Assembly (NCBI GenBank): GCA_964543795.1
Contig: CAZIZN010000027.1
Span: 18,739-82,738 of the forward strand
Length of the DNA stretch: 64,000 nt
Origin: JACKIC01 sp964543795
GTDB taxonomy: Bacteria > Planctomycetota > UBA1135 > UBA2386
Direction: 5' to 3'
Position numbers and translations under genes: made by a program. The notes under the pieces were generated by a model, which worked only from the letters and a program-made list of their open reading frames with translations, searched no databases and was not told the origin of the DNA. Below, piece by piece: positions 1 to 9,179 of this stretch. Numbering within the stretch: position 1 is the stretch's first letter; every line of letters begins with the position of its first letter.

Positions 1-1627
1 AGTTCACGAGCCAGACGTCGCTGTAGCGACCGTCCCACTGCACCTCCTTCTCGTAGGCGCTGGCGTCGGTGCCGAGCAGCCGCGCGCCGTCCGGGCCGAC
101 GAAACGCAACGAACGCGTGCGCTCGTCGCCGAGCACCAGCACGCGGTTCTGGTCGCGGTGGTAGACCGCGGTGAACGACGGGTTGCGTTCGGCGTTGCCG
201 CGCTTCTGCTGCATCGTCTGCAGGAGCCCGTCCTGCCAGTGCCAGAGGTCGAGCGTGACCTTGTCCTCGGGCAGGATCGGCAGCGGTTCCTCGGGTTCGG
301 GATTGGCGACGCTGAACGACAGCACCGAGCCGTCGCGCGAGAACGACGCGCCGCCGGTGAGGCGCTTGCCGGCAGGCAGCCCCGGCATGCCTTCGTAGAC
401 GATGCGGCGGGCGAGGCCCTCGCCACCGTCCCAGAGGTAGAGGTCGCTGCGCGGCTTCTCGGCGGCGAAGTCCTCCCTGTCGCTCGTGAACGTGAGCGCC
501 GTCTCGCTGCGATCGAACGCGACGTTGGCGACCCGGACCGCACCGTCGAAGATCTGGCGCGGCTCGCCGGCGGGCAACTCGACGACGAACAGGCCGTAGC
601 GCGCGCCCTCGGCCGGCTTCTTCGCCGAGGTGTGCAACCAGAGATGCTTCGCCTGCCGCGACAGGCCGTAGGCGACGACGTCGGCGAAGCGGCGTTCGTT
701 GCCGGTCGCCAGATCGCGCAGCACGAGCTCGGTGCCTTCGGGGCGCTTCCTCTCGAGCGGGTCGGCCTTCGCGGCCGGCTTCTCGGCGGGTTTGGCGGCG
801 GGTTTCGCGGCGGTCGGCTCGGCAGCGGGCTCTGCTGCTGCGGGCTCTGCTGCTGGCGGCTCCGCCTGGGCCGGTTCCGTCTGCGCAGGCTCCTTCGCCG
901 CCGGTTCCTTCGCCGCCGGCTCCTTCGCGGCGGCATCACCGTCCTTCGGCGCCGGCTTCGGCTGAGGCTTCTCCAGGTGGTAGAGCAACACCGCGAGGTC
1001 GTCGCTGACCGTCACACCCTTCGTCTTGCCGAGCTTCTCGACCTTGCCCGTAGCCAGCTCGAGGATCGCGAGTTCGCCGCGATCGCGCGCCGCATCCGGG
1101 CCGTCGGTCGCGGGCGCACCGCCCCCTGGCCCGCGCGCACCGGCCCCGCCGGCACCGCCCGGACGACGGCCGCCTCGCGCCCCGGCCCCGGGGCCCGACG
1201 GCGGCGTCGGGCGCGCCGCGGCAGCCTCGGCTGGCGCCGCCGGCTCGCCCTCTTCGGCCTTCGCACCTTCCTTCTTCTCCTTCGCCTTCTTGCGCAGCTC
1301 GGCGATCTTCTTGTCGCGCTCCTCGACCTTCGACTTGCCGATCGTGAACACCACGAAGCGACCGTCGGCCGTGAACCGCGGACCGCTCGCGAGCGGCTGG
1401 CGGTAGACGGTGTCGCCGTCGACCTTGCGGATCTCGAGCACGCCGTCGCCCCACTGCGGTTCGATCTGGTAGGCGACCCAGGATCCGTCCTGGGTGTAGG
1501 TCGTGCCGCGCAGCGACTTCCACGCGTCGTAGTCGTCGTGCGTGAGGGGCTTCTTCGGAGACTGGGCGGATGCGGCGGCGTGCAGCACGGCGCACGCGAC
1601 GACCGCGAGAACGAGGGTCTTGCGCAT
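1..1627 (-). CDS. S9-type prolyl oligopeptidase family protein, N-terminal part (cut by window edge)
   Basis: Partial gene: the reading frame stays open from an ATG at 1627 to the left edge (about 541 residues, no stop). It starts with a signal peptide (MRKTLVLAVVACAVLHAAASAQS), so the product is exported. The visible part looks like the beta-propeller half of an S9 peptidase, with repeated strands such as GPRFTADGRFVVFTIGKSK and ASFSRDGSVLSFSVANPEP. The alpha/beta-hydrolase catalytic half, expected at the C-terminus, lies outside the window. Two low-complexity inserts interrupt the propeller: a Gly/Arg/Pro-rich stretch near 1120-1210 and an Ala/Lys/Glu/Pro repeat (AAKEPAAKEPA type) near 770-940. 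It is divergent from the PVC protein at 1889. The family call is fairly sure; substrate is unknown. Confidence 0.75.
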   Translation of the reverse strand, partial: MRKTLVLAVVACAVLHAAASAQSPKKPLTHDDYDAWKSLRGTTYTQDGSWVAYQIEPQWGDGVLEIRKVDGDTVYRQPLASGPRFTADGRFVVFTIGKSKVEERDKKIAELRKKAKEKKEGAKAEEGEPAAPAEAAAARPTPPSGPGAGARGGRRPGGAGGAGARGPGGGAPATDGPDAARDRGELAILELATGKVEKLGKTKGVTVSDDLAVLLYHLEKPQPKPAPKDGDAAAKEPAAKEPAAKEPAQTEPAQAEPPAAEPAAAEPAAEPTAAKPAAKPAEKPAAKADPLERKRPEGTELVLRDLATGNERRFADVVAYGLSRQAKHLWLHTSAKKPAEGARYGLFVVELPAGEPRQIFDGAVRVANVAFDRSETALTFTSDREDFAAEKPRSDLYLWDGGEGLARRIVYEGMPGLPAGKRLTGGASFSRDGSVLSFSVANPEPEEPLPILPEDKVTLDLWHWQDGLLQTMQQKRGNAERNPSFTAVYHRDQNRVLVLGDERTRSLRFVGPDGARLLGTDASAYEKEVQWDGRYSDVWLVN

Positions 1628-1738
1628 AGGGGGTAGGGCCGTTCGGGAAGGAGGGGCGAGCATACGCACGACCTCGGAACGCGCGGCCCGGCGTTGTCGC
1701 AGCCTTGTCCCATCCGGCCGCGCTCCGCAGCCAAATCG

Positions 1739-1843
1739 CTGCGTACCGAACCAGGTTCGTTCCACCGCTATTTTCGCCGCGGCGGCCCGCCGCGCCTCCC
1801 TCGTGGGCAAATGGTTGTGGAACGAACCAGGTTCGGTACGCAG
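1739..1843. repeat. 27-bp near-perfect inverted repeat between divergent genes
   Basis: Arms at 1739-1765 and 1817-1843 are reverse complements at 26 of 27 positions. The one mismatch is the central A of each arm (1753 and 1829). The loop is 51 bp. Each arm contains its own palindrome, CGAACCAGGTTCG, at 1747-1759 and 1823-1835. The element lies between the start codons of the S9-type peptidase (1627, minus) and the PVC protein (1889, plus). It could be a pair of operator sites or a REP/MITE-like dispersed repeat; one window cannot decide. Confidence 0.85.
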
Positions 1844-1888
1844 GCATTCTCCTAGACTGCGCGCCCCCGCACCTCTCTTCGCTCGCCC

Positions 1889-4800
1889 ATGCTCGTAGCC
1901 ACGCTGCTGCTGCTCGCACCCCAGGATCCTCCCGCCGTCGCCATCACCCGCCCGCTGCATTTCGCGCGGCAGACGCTGTCCACGCAGTTCCTGTGCGAAG
2001 GCGCGGCGTTCGGCGACCTCGACGGCGATGGCGACCTCGACGTCGTCGCAGGTCCCTACTGGTACGAAGGTCCCGACTTCGCGACGCGGCACGAGCTGTA
2101 CGCGCCCAAGGTCTTCCATCCGCTGCACTACTCCGACTTCTTCTTCGCGTGGGTGCACGACGTCGACGGCGACGGTGACCAGGACGTGTTCGCGGTCGGC
2201 TTCCCGGGCGAAGCGGCGTTCTGGTTCGAGAACACCGGGCAGAAGGCGAACTGGCCGCGCCACGTCGTCTTCACGGGCGTCGACAACGAGTCGCCGTGGT
2301 TCGTCGATCTCACCGGCGACGGCCGGCCCGAGCTGGTCTGCCAGAACCAGGACCGCATCGGCTGGGTCGAGCCCGGCGACGACGTGCGGCAACCGTGGCG
2401 CTTCCGCACCGCGTTCCCGCGCGGTGCCGGACCGAAGTTCACGCACGGGCTCGGCGTCGGCGACGTGAACGGCGACGGCCGCGCCGACATCCTGCACAAG
2501 ACCGGCTGGATCGAGCAGCCGGCGGACCTCACGGGCGATCCGGCGTGGACGTTCCATCCGGTCGCGTTCACGACGGCGCACGGCGGCGCGCAGATGCTCG
2601 TGCTCGACGTCGACGGCGACGGCAAGAACGACGTGATCACCGCGAACGCCGCGCACGGCTGGGGCCTCGCGTGGTTCCACCAGCAGCCGGACGGCGGCTT
2701 CGTCCCGCACGAAGTGCTGCCGGCCCGGCGCGCCCCGAACAACACGAGCGAACTGCACGCCCTGTGCCTGTGCGACCTCGACGGCGACGGCCTGCTCGAC
2801 GTCGTCACGGGCAAACGCTGGTGGTCGCACGGACCGAGCAAGAACGGCAACCAGGACGGCGCCAACGATCCCGCGTGGCTGCTCGGACTCTTGCTGCGCC
2901 GCGACGAACGCGGCGCGCGGTTCGAGGTGGCGCTGCTCGACGACGCATCGGGCGTCGGCACGCAGGTGATGGCCGGCGACGTGGACCGGGACGGCCGGGC
3001 CGACGTCGTCGTCGCCAACAAGAAGGGCGCGTTCGTGCTGCGCGCCGTCGACGCGCCGCCGGCGGCGGCCGCGCAGGTTCCGGCGGACCAGGATCCGGCG
3101 GGCGGCGAGCCCGATCTGACGTTCGAGTCCGGCACGCTGCGCGGCTGGACCGCGACCGGCGAGGCGTTCGCGGGCCAGCCGATCCGCGGCGACACCGTCG
3201 CGGCGCGGCGCACGGACATGGCGAGCGGCCACGCCGGCGACTACTGGATCGGCGGCTACGAGCGGCTCGGCGACGACGCCACCGGCACGCTCACGTCGGC
3301 GCCGTTCGTGGTCGCCAAACCCTGGGCGACGTTCCTCGTCGGCGGCGGCGGCAGCCCCAGGACGCGCGTCGAACTGCTCGCCGCGGACGGCAAGGTGCTC
3401 GCGACGGCGCACGGCGACGACCACGAACGCATGCAGAGCGTGCTCGTCGACCTCACCGCGCACGTCGGCAAACGCATCGCCGTGCGCCTCGTCGACGAGG
3501 CCACCGGCCACTGGGGCCACCTCAACTTCGACGAGTTCACGCTCCTCGACGCGCCGCCGCGCGGCGAGGTCGCCGAGGCGACCGGCCTGTCGCCGCGCGA
3601 CGCGGCGGCGGCGATGACGACGCCGCCGGGCTTCCACGTCGACCTGATCGCGGCCGAACCCGACCTGCACCAGCCCGTCGCACTCTGGGTGGACGAACGC
3701 AACCGGCTCTGGGTCGCCGAGGCCTACAGCTATCCGGGCAAGGTCGGCGAAGAGCGCGCGCGCGACACGATCGTCGTGTTCGACGACCGCGACCAGGACG
3801 GCAGCTACGAGACGCGCACGGTCTTCCTCGACAAGCTCGACCTCGTCAGCGGCCTCTGCGTGGGCCACGGCGGCGTCTGGATCGGCGCAGCGCCCGAACT
3901 GCTGTTCGTGCCCGATCGCAACCGCGACCTCGTGCCCGACGGGCCCGCCGAAGTGGTGCTCGACGGCTGGGGCCTCGAAGACACGCACGAGACGCTGAAC
4001 TCCTTCACGTGGGGGCCCGACGGCTGGCTCTACGGCACGCACGGCGTGTTCACGCACAGCAAGGTCGGCGTGCCGGGCACACCCGACGACCAGCGCGTGC
4101 CGCTCAACGCCGGCGTCTGGCGTTTCCACCCGACGCAGCGCACCTTCGAAGTGTTCGCCTGGGGCACCAGCAACCCGTGGGGCGTCGACTTCGACGACCG
4201 CGGTCAGGCGTTCGTGGCCTGCTGCGTGATCGAGCACCTCTGGCACATGGTGCCGGGCAGCCGCAGCAAGCGGCAGGGCGGCTCGCACTTCGACGCGCAC
4301 GCCTGGATCCAGCTCGGCACGATCGCCGACCACAAGCACTTCGCCGGCAAGACATCCGACCACGCGTGGTGGAACGGCCGCAACCGGCCGATCGCCGATC
4401 CGGCCACGGACGCCGCGGGCGGCGGTCATGCGCACTGCGGCACGCTCGTCTACAAGGGCACCGCGTTCCCGGCCGAGTACCGCAACGCGGTGCTGTTCGC
4501 GAACATCCACGGCAACCGCGTCAACCAGGACCGGCTCGTGCGCAAGGGCTCGGGCTACACGGCGAGCCACGCGCCGGACCTCGTGCGCGCCAACGACCCC
4601 TGGTTCCGCGGCGTCGCCTTGCGGCAGGGCATGCACGGCGAGGTGTTCTTCATCGACTGGTACGACAAGAACGCCTGCCACCGCACCAAGCCCGAGATCT
4701 GGGACCGCACCAACGGCCGCCTCTACCGGCTGCGCTACGGCGACCTGCGCAGCGGCACGGTGCAGCTCGACGCGCTCGCCGACGCCGAACTCGCCGCGCT

Positions 4801-7036
4801 CGCGGTCAGCGACGACGACTTCAAGGGCGCGCACGCGCGACGCCTGCTCGGCGAACGCCCCGACGTCGACGTCGAGGCGCTCGCCGTACTGCGCGACCGG
4901 CTGCAGCGCGCGAACGCGCCGGTCGTGAACCTGCGTGCCCTCTGGGCCCTGCACACGAGCGGCGCGCTCGCCGCCGACGACCTCGCGTTCGCCCTGCAGA
5001 GTCCGCACGAAGACCTGCGCGGCTGGGCGGTGCGGCTCTGCTGCGAACGCGCGGCGCGGTTCCCGGCGCTCGCAGCCACCCTGCCCGGACTCGCGGCGCG
5101 CGACCCTTCGCCCGCCGTGCGCCTCGAACTGGCGTCGGCGCTGCAGCGGCTCGACGGCGACGTACGCTGGCAGCTCGCCGCGGCCCTGCTCGCCCACGCC
5201 GAGGACGATGCCGACGCCAACGTGCCGACGCTGCTCTGGTACGGCGTCGAGCCGCTGGCCGCACTGGACGCCGCGCGTTTCCTGCAGCTGACGGCGCAGG
5301 CCCGGGTCGCCCGCGTGCAGAAGCTCATGTGGCGCCGCGCCGCCCTCGGCGACGACGCCGCGCGCGCCCTGCTCGTCACCCATCTCGAGCAGGTGCCGGC
5401 CGACCGCGCGCAGGCACTCTCCGGCATGGCCGAGGCGCAGCGCGAACGGCCCGACCTCGCCGCGCCCGCCGGCTGGCAACACCTGGCCGGCACGCTGCTC
5501 GCGGCCGCCGACGCCACCGTGCGCGATCGCGCCGCGGACGTGGCCCTCGCGTTCGGCGACGGCACGCTCGCGCCCGTGTTCCGCGAACGGCTGCTCGACC
5601 GTTCGCTCGCCGCCGAGCGCCGCGTCGCGGCCCTCGAAGCGCTGGTGCGACTCGGCGACGCCGAGGCGGGGCCGCTGCTGGCGCGGTTGCTCGACGACCC
5701 GGCCGTGCGCCGCGCGGCGCTCGCGGGACTCGCGGCCTACGAAGCCCCGGCCGGCACCACGGCGATCCTCGCGGTGCTGCCGCAGCTCGAGCCGACCGAC
5801 CGCGAAGTCGCGCTGAGCACGCTCGCGAGCCGGCCTGCCTCGGCGCGCGCGTTCCTCGACGCGGTACTCGCCGAGAAGGTGAGCGGCAAGCTGCTCGACG
5901 CGGTCTCGCTGCGCCGCCAGCTGCAGTCGCTCGGCGACCCCGAGGTCGAGGCGCTGCTGCAGCGGGCCTGGGGCCGCAGCGTGCCGCCGAACGAGAGCGC
6001 CGAAGCCGAGATCGCACGCTGGAAGCAGCGGCTGACCCCGGAGTTCCTCGCGGACGCCGACCCGAGCGCGGGCCGCGCGATCTTCGCGCGCACCTGCCAG
6101 GCCTGCCACAAGCTCTACGACACGGGCGGCACGATCGGTCCCGACCTCACGGGCAGCAACCGCCGCGACGTCGAGTACCTGCTCGCGAACATCGTCGATC
6201 CCAGCGCCGAGGTCGGCCGCGACTACCAGCTCGTCACGCTGCGGCTGCGCGACGGCCGCACGCTCGCGGGCAACGTGACCAAGGAGACCAAGACCACGCT
6301 GACGCTGCGCACGCTGGCGGGCACGACGACGCTGCGGCGCGACGAACTCGCCGGGGAACCCGACTACTCGAAGCTGTCGATGATGCCGCCGGGCCAGCTC
6401 GGCGCGCTCGCCGAGAACGACGTGCGCGACCTGTTCGGCTACCTGATGGGCAGCGAGCAGGCGCCGATCGACGCGTCCGCCGAGAACGTCGGCTGGTTCT
6501 TCGACGGCGAGACGCTCGCGGGCTGGTTCGCGAACGACGCGGTCTGGAGCGTCGAGGACGGCGAGCTGGTCGGCCGCACGACCACCGGCCTGCCGCACAA
6601 CGACTTCGCGCGCAGCGAGCTGCGCGTCGCCGACTTCCGCCTCGTCGTCGAGGTCAAGCTGACGCCGGACGCCGCGAACTCGGGCATCCAGTTCCGCAGC
6701 GTGCCCGCCGACGGCGGCGAGATGCGCGGCTACCAGGCGGACATCGGCAAGGGCTGGTGGGGCCTGCTCTACGAAGAGAGCGGCCGCGGCGTGCTGCAGA
6801 AGGCGGCCGCAGCGCCGGCGCGACCCGGCGAGTGGAACACCTACGAGATCCTCGCGGTCGGCGACCGCGTGCAGCTCGCGATCAACGGCGTGCGCACGGT
6901 CGATCTCGCCGACCCCGCCGGCCTGCGGCGCGGCGTGATCGCGCTGCAGGTGCACAGCGGCGGCCCGACCGAGGTGCGCTTCCGCGACTTCCGGCTCGAG
7001 GTCGATCCGGAGCCGGTCCTGCAGACGGTGAAGTAG
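1889..7036 (+). CDS. PVC-type haem-binding protein with FG-GAP repeats, HEAT-like repeats and DUF1080 domain
   Basis: A 1,715-residue multidomain protein with a short signal-like N-terminus (MLVATLLLLAPQDPPAVA). In order: FG-GAP/VCBS calcium-binding repeats (DLDGDGDLDVV, DVNGDGRADIL, DVDGDGKNDVI), a beta-rich linker, the planctomycete PVC propeller (PPGFHVDLIAAEPDLHQPV onward), an Ala/Leu-rich HEAT-like helical region, a c-type haem site CQACH near residue 1403 with the family's GGTIGPDLTGSN and NIVDPSAEV motifs, and a C-terminal DUF1080 jelly roll (WFFDGETLAGWF) of the 3-keto-disaccharide-hydrolase type. Known members of these families are exported and linked to polysaccharide use in planctomycetes. 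Having all modules in one chain suggests a haem-containing oxidoreductase acting on carbohydrate at the cell surface; that role is inferred. Confidence 0.85.
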   Translation: MLVATLLLLAPQDPPAVAITRPLHFARQTLSTQFLCEGAAFGDLDGDGDLDVVAGPYWYEGPDFATRHELYAPKVFHPLHYSDFFFAWVHDVDGDGDQDVFAVGFPGEAAFWFENTGQKANWPRHVVFTGVDNESPWFVDLTGDGRPELVCQNQDRIGWVEPGDDVRQPWRFRTAFPRGAGPKFTHGLGVGDVNGDGRADILHKTGWIEQPADLTGDPAWTFHPVAFTTAHGGAQMLVLDVDGDGKNDVITANAAHGWGLAWFHQQPDGGFVPHEVLPARRAPNNTSELHALCLCDLDGDGLLDVVTGKRWWSHGPSKNGNQDGANDPAWLLGLLLRRDERGARFEVALLDDASGVGTQVMAGDVDRDGRADVVVANKKGAFVLRAVDAPPAAAAQVPADQDPAGGEPDLTFESGTLRGWTATGEAFAGQPIRGDTVAARRTDMASGHAGDYWIGGYERLGDDATGTLTSAPFVVAKPWATFLVGGGGSPRTRVELLAADGKVLATAHGDDHERMQSVLVDLTAHVGKRIAVRLVDEATGHWGHLNFDEFTLLDAPPRGEVAEATGLSPRDAAAAMTTPPGFHVDLIAAEPDLHQPVALWVDERNRLWVAEAYSYPGKVGEERARDTIVVFDDRDQDGSYETRTVFLDKLDLVSGLCVGHGGVWIGAAPELLFVPDRNRDLVPDGPAEVVLDGWGLEDTHETLNSFTWGPDGWLYGTHGVFTHSKVGVPGTPDDQRVPLNAGVWRFHPTQRTFEVFAWGTSNPWGVDFDDRGQAFVACCVIEHLWHMVPGSRSKRQGGSHFDAHAWIQLGTIADHKHFAGKTSDHAWWNGRNRPIADPATDAAGGGHAHCGTLVYKGTAFPAEYRNAVLFANIHGNRVNQDRLVRKGSGYTASHAPDLVRANDPWFRGVALRQGMHGEVFFIDWYDKNACHRTKPEIWDRTNGRLYRLRYGDLRSGTVQLDALADAELAALAVSDDDFKGAHARRLLGERPDVDVEALAVLRDRLQRANAPVVNLRALWALHTSGALAADDLAFALQSPHEDLRGWAVRLCCERAARFPALAATLPGLAARDPSPAVRLELASALQRLDGDVRWQLAAALLAHAEDDADANVPTLLWYGVEPLAALDAARFLQLTAQARVARVQKLMWRRAALGDDAARALLVTHLEQVPADRAQALSGMAEAQRERPDLAAPAGWQHLAGTLLAAADATVRDRAADVALAFGDGTLAPVFRERLLDRSLAAERRVAALEALVRLGDAEAGPLLARLLDDPAVRRAALAGLAAYEAPAGTTAILAVLPQLEPTDREVALSTLASRPASARAFLDAVLAEKVSGKLLDAVSLRRQLQSLGDPEVEALLQRAWGRSVPPNESAEAEIARWKQRLTPEFLADADPSAGRAIFARTCQACHKLYDTGGTIGPDLTGSNRRDVEYLLANIVDPSAEVGRDYQLVTLRLRDGRTLAGNVTKETKTTLTLRTLAGTTTLRRDELAGEPDYSKLSMMPPGQLGALAENDVRDLFGYLMGSEQAPIDASAENVGWFFDGETLAGWFANDAVWSVEDGELVGRTTTGLPHNDFARSELRVADFRLVVEVKLTPDAANSGIQFRSVPADGGEMRGYQADIGKGWWGLLYEESGRGVLQKAAAAPARPGEWNTYEILAVGDRVQLAINGVRTVDLADPAGLRRGVIALQVHSGGPTEVRFRDFRLEVDPEPVLQTVK

Positions 7037-7215
7037 GCCGCGCGAACGACGGGCGCGGCGCCGCGACGCTCGGCGCCGGCCAGGTTGGGATCCCGTGAAG
7101 ATCCGGTGAAGGCGCCGTGGTCCGGCCGAGAATCCTCGCCCGGGAGGTGCTGCGCCGGGTCGGTCCGGGCCGCGCGACTCAAGCGAGGGCCGGCGTGCGG
7201 GCCGATCTGCGCCGC

Positions 7216-8373
7216 ATGCACCCCGCCGCTCGACGCCGCGCCCGCCCGGACTGCCTGCTCGCCGCCCTGCTGCTCCTCGTGGCGAGCGCCTGCCAATCCA
7301 ACGCCGCACGGGGACGATCCGCCTACGCCACCGGCGACTTCGCTGCGGCCGTCGCCGCCTGGCAACCAGCTGCCGAGGCCGGCGACGCCGAGGCGCAGTT
7401 CCTGCTCGGGCTCGCCTGCGAGGACGGCCACGGGGTTCCGCCCGATGCGAACGCCGCCGCTGCCTGGTACGGGCGCGCCGCGGCGCAAGGACACGCGCCG
7501 GCGCAGAACAACCTCGGCCTCTTGCACTACCGCGGCGTCGTGGCGCAGGCGTCGAGGGCGCAGGCCGCGTTCTGGTTCGCCCGCGCCGCCGCGGCCGGTC
7601 ACGCCGGGGCGCGCGGCAACCTCGGTCTCATGCAGGCGCGCGGCGAAGCACCGACTGGCTCGCCCGTCGAGGCGCAGCACCACCTGACCGCGGCCGCCGC
7701 GGCCGGCAACGTCGCGGCGATGGCCGCAGTCGGACTGCTGCCCGCTACCCAGCTCGGTCTGCGCGATGCCGAAGCCTTGCGCTGGTTGCAGCAGGCGGCG
7801 CACGAGGGCCACGCGGCCGCGCAGTTCGGGTTGGCGCAGCGTTGCGCCGAGGGCCGCGGCGTCGCGCGCGATCCGGCCGCCGCGATGCAGTGGCTGCAGC
7901 GCGCTGCCGCGGGCGGTCACGACGTCGCCATGTTCCTGGTCGGCTGGACCCACTGGACGGGCCAGGGCGTGCCGCGGGCGCCGGCCACGGCCGTCGAGTG
8001 GTTCCGGCGGGCGGCAGAACGCGGGCTGCCGGCCGCGCAGACGCACCTGGCGCACTGCCTGCTGCGCGGCGAAGGCACGGCGATCGACGAAGCAGCGGCA
8101 GCGCGCTGGCTGCAGGCCGCGGCAGCGCAGGGCTTCGCGCCGGCACAGCACGACCTGGCCCTGCTCTGCGCGCGCGGCCAGGGTGTGCGGCAGGACCTGG
8201 CCGCAGCCTACGCGTGGTGCAGCCTGGCTGCCGCACAGGGCATCCACGCCGCTGCCGACCGACGGGATCGCCTGCACGACCGGTTGTCGCCCGAACAGCT
8301 CGCGGCAGCGCGGGCGCTGCTCGCCGCACCCGCGGCGGCCGCTGCGGCTGCACCGGCGGCGACGCCGCGTTGA
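7216..8373 (+). CDS. Sel1-repeat lipoprotein
   Basis: A 385-residue protein built almost wholly of Sel1-like alpha-helical repeats (AEAGDAEAQFLLGLACEDG, AAAQGHAPAQNNLGLLHY and at least seven more). These usually form protein-protein interaction solenoids. I chose the ATG at 7216 because it places a lipoprotein signal directly at the N-terminus (LLAALLLLVASAC, predicted lipidated Cys in VASAC). An in-frame start at 7117 would add 33 Arg-rich residues ahead of the signal. The C-terminus ends in an Ala-rich tail. It stands alone, 180 bp after the PVC gene, and faces a convergent minus-strand gene. The partner is unknown. Confidence 0.8.
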   Translation: MHPAARRRARPDCLLAALLLLVASACQSNAARGRSAYATGDFAAAVAAWQPAAEAGDAEAQFLLGLACEDGHGVPPDANAAAAWYGRAAAQGHAPAQNNLGLLHYRGVVAQASRAQAAFWFARAAAAGHAGARGNLGLMQARGEAPTGSPVEAQHHLTAAAAAGNVAAMAAVGLLPATQLGLRDAEALRWLQQAAHEGHAAAQFGLAQRCAEGRGVARDPAAAMQWLQRAAAGGHDVAMFLVGWTHWTGQGVPRAPATAVEWFRRAAERGLPAAQTHLAHCLLRGEGTAIDEAAAARWLQAAAAQGFAPAQHDLALLCARGQGVRQDLAAAYAWCSLAAAQGIHAAADRRDRLHDRLSPEQLAAARALLAAPAAAAAAAPAATPR

Positions 8374-8428
8374 CGGCGGCCGGGCGACCGCGGCCGGGCG
8401 CGCGACAGGGCCGCTCGCCGCACCGGCC

Positions 8429-8941
8429 CTAGCAGCGACCGACCCAGCCGTGGCCGGGCCGCGCGGCGCCGGTGCCGAGCCGGCGCGGGTCGAGCGTCCA
8501 CGCCGCCGCGTGCTGCAGCACGATCCGGCTGTCCGGCCACCACTTCACCTCGTCGTCGGAACCGTCGCGCGGATCGTCGACGAAGCAACCCAGGCGCCGT
8601 TCGTCGTCCGTCACCTCGCCCAGCCAGAGCGTGTGGCCGTGTTCGCCGGCGAAGGCGTAGGCGCGGCGCAGCCTGCCGCGCTCGGCGAGCATCCAGCCGT
8701 GCACCTCGGCGTCGTCGTGCGCGGCGAACCACGCCGCGCGGCCGAACGTGCGGCTCAGCGACTCGAGCAGCGGTGCCAGGCGGTCGTGTTCGGCGCCGGG
8801 AGCCGGGCGCAGGTCCGCGCCGACCGCGAACACCCAGCCGTCGACCGCCGGCGCGACGAACACACCCTGGCGCTCCGCCTCGGCGAGCCCCGCGGTCCAG
8901 TTCGCCGGCAACGCCGTGCGCAGCGCGAGCTGCCGCACCAC
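8429..8941 (-). CDS. hypothetical protein with AWIAVPS N-terminal motif, start uncertain
   Basis: Last gene of a minus-strand run. A GTG at 8941 gives 170 residues. Upstream in the same frame the translation continues plausibly as PRPFGNGRAWIAVPSQDADA back to a TGA at 9055-9053, with no ATG, GTG or TTG in between. The motif pair WIAVPS then VDGWVFAVGADL resembles a bacterial family of unknown function whose proteins begin near the AWxAVP strand. The true start may therefore be a rare codon (for example CTG at 9004), or the region may carry an error. No transmembrane segment or catalytic motif is visible. Confidence 0.6.
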   Translation of the reverse strand: MVRQLALRTALPANWTAGLAEAERQGVFVAPAVDGWVFAVGADLRPAPGAEHDRLAPLLESLSRTFGRAAWFAAHDDAEVHGWMLAERGRLRRAYAFAGEHGHTLWLGEVTDDERRLGCFVDDPRDGSDDEVKWWPDSRIVLQHAAAWTLDPRRLGTGAARPGHGWVGRC

Positions 8942-9052
8942 GGCGTCCGCGTCCTGCGACGGGACGGCGATCCAGGCGCGGCCGTTGCCGAACGGCCGCG
9001 GCAGATCCGGATCCGCGGCAGGTCGGGCCGCACGGGCCCGCGCCGAGGTGCC

Positions 9053-9178
9053 TCAAGTGGAACCGGGTTCCTGGGCACGGCGCACGCGCACGATGCGCTC
9101 CATCGCCAGCAGGCCGTACGCCAGCAGGAGTCCGGTGCCGAGCAGCGCGAGCACGAGTTCGATCGTCACGGCGAGCAT
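9053..9178 (-). CDS. 41-residue single-pass membrane peptide
   Basis: A very short gene whose product is one transmembrane helix (residues about 5-26, IELVLALLGTGLLLAYGLLA) followed by an Arg-rich cytoplasmic tail (MERIVRVRRAQEPGST). The ATG at 9178 lies one base after the TAG (9182-9180) of the DUF6624-like gene, which supports translational coupling and argues that it is real. It may stabilise a neighbouring membrane protein. It resembles no family I can name. Confidence 0.5.
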   Translation of the reverse strand: MLAVTIELVLALLGTGLLLAYGLLAMERIVRVRRAQEPGST

Positions 9179-9179
9179 G

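Noticed and set aside
2296..7098. Very long alternative reading frame overlapping the PVC protein
   Set aside because: Its translation is Arg/Ala/Pro-rich with no domains, the usual result of reading high-GC sequence in the wrong frame. The frame starting at 1889 has clear domain signatures.
9058..9080. Third copy of the GAACCAGGTTC palindrome (seen as GGAACCGGGTTCC)
   Set aside because: Similar but not the same sequence, and it lies inside a coding region; probably chance in GC-rich DNA.
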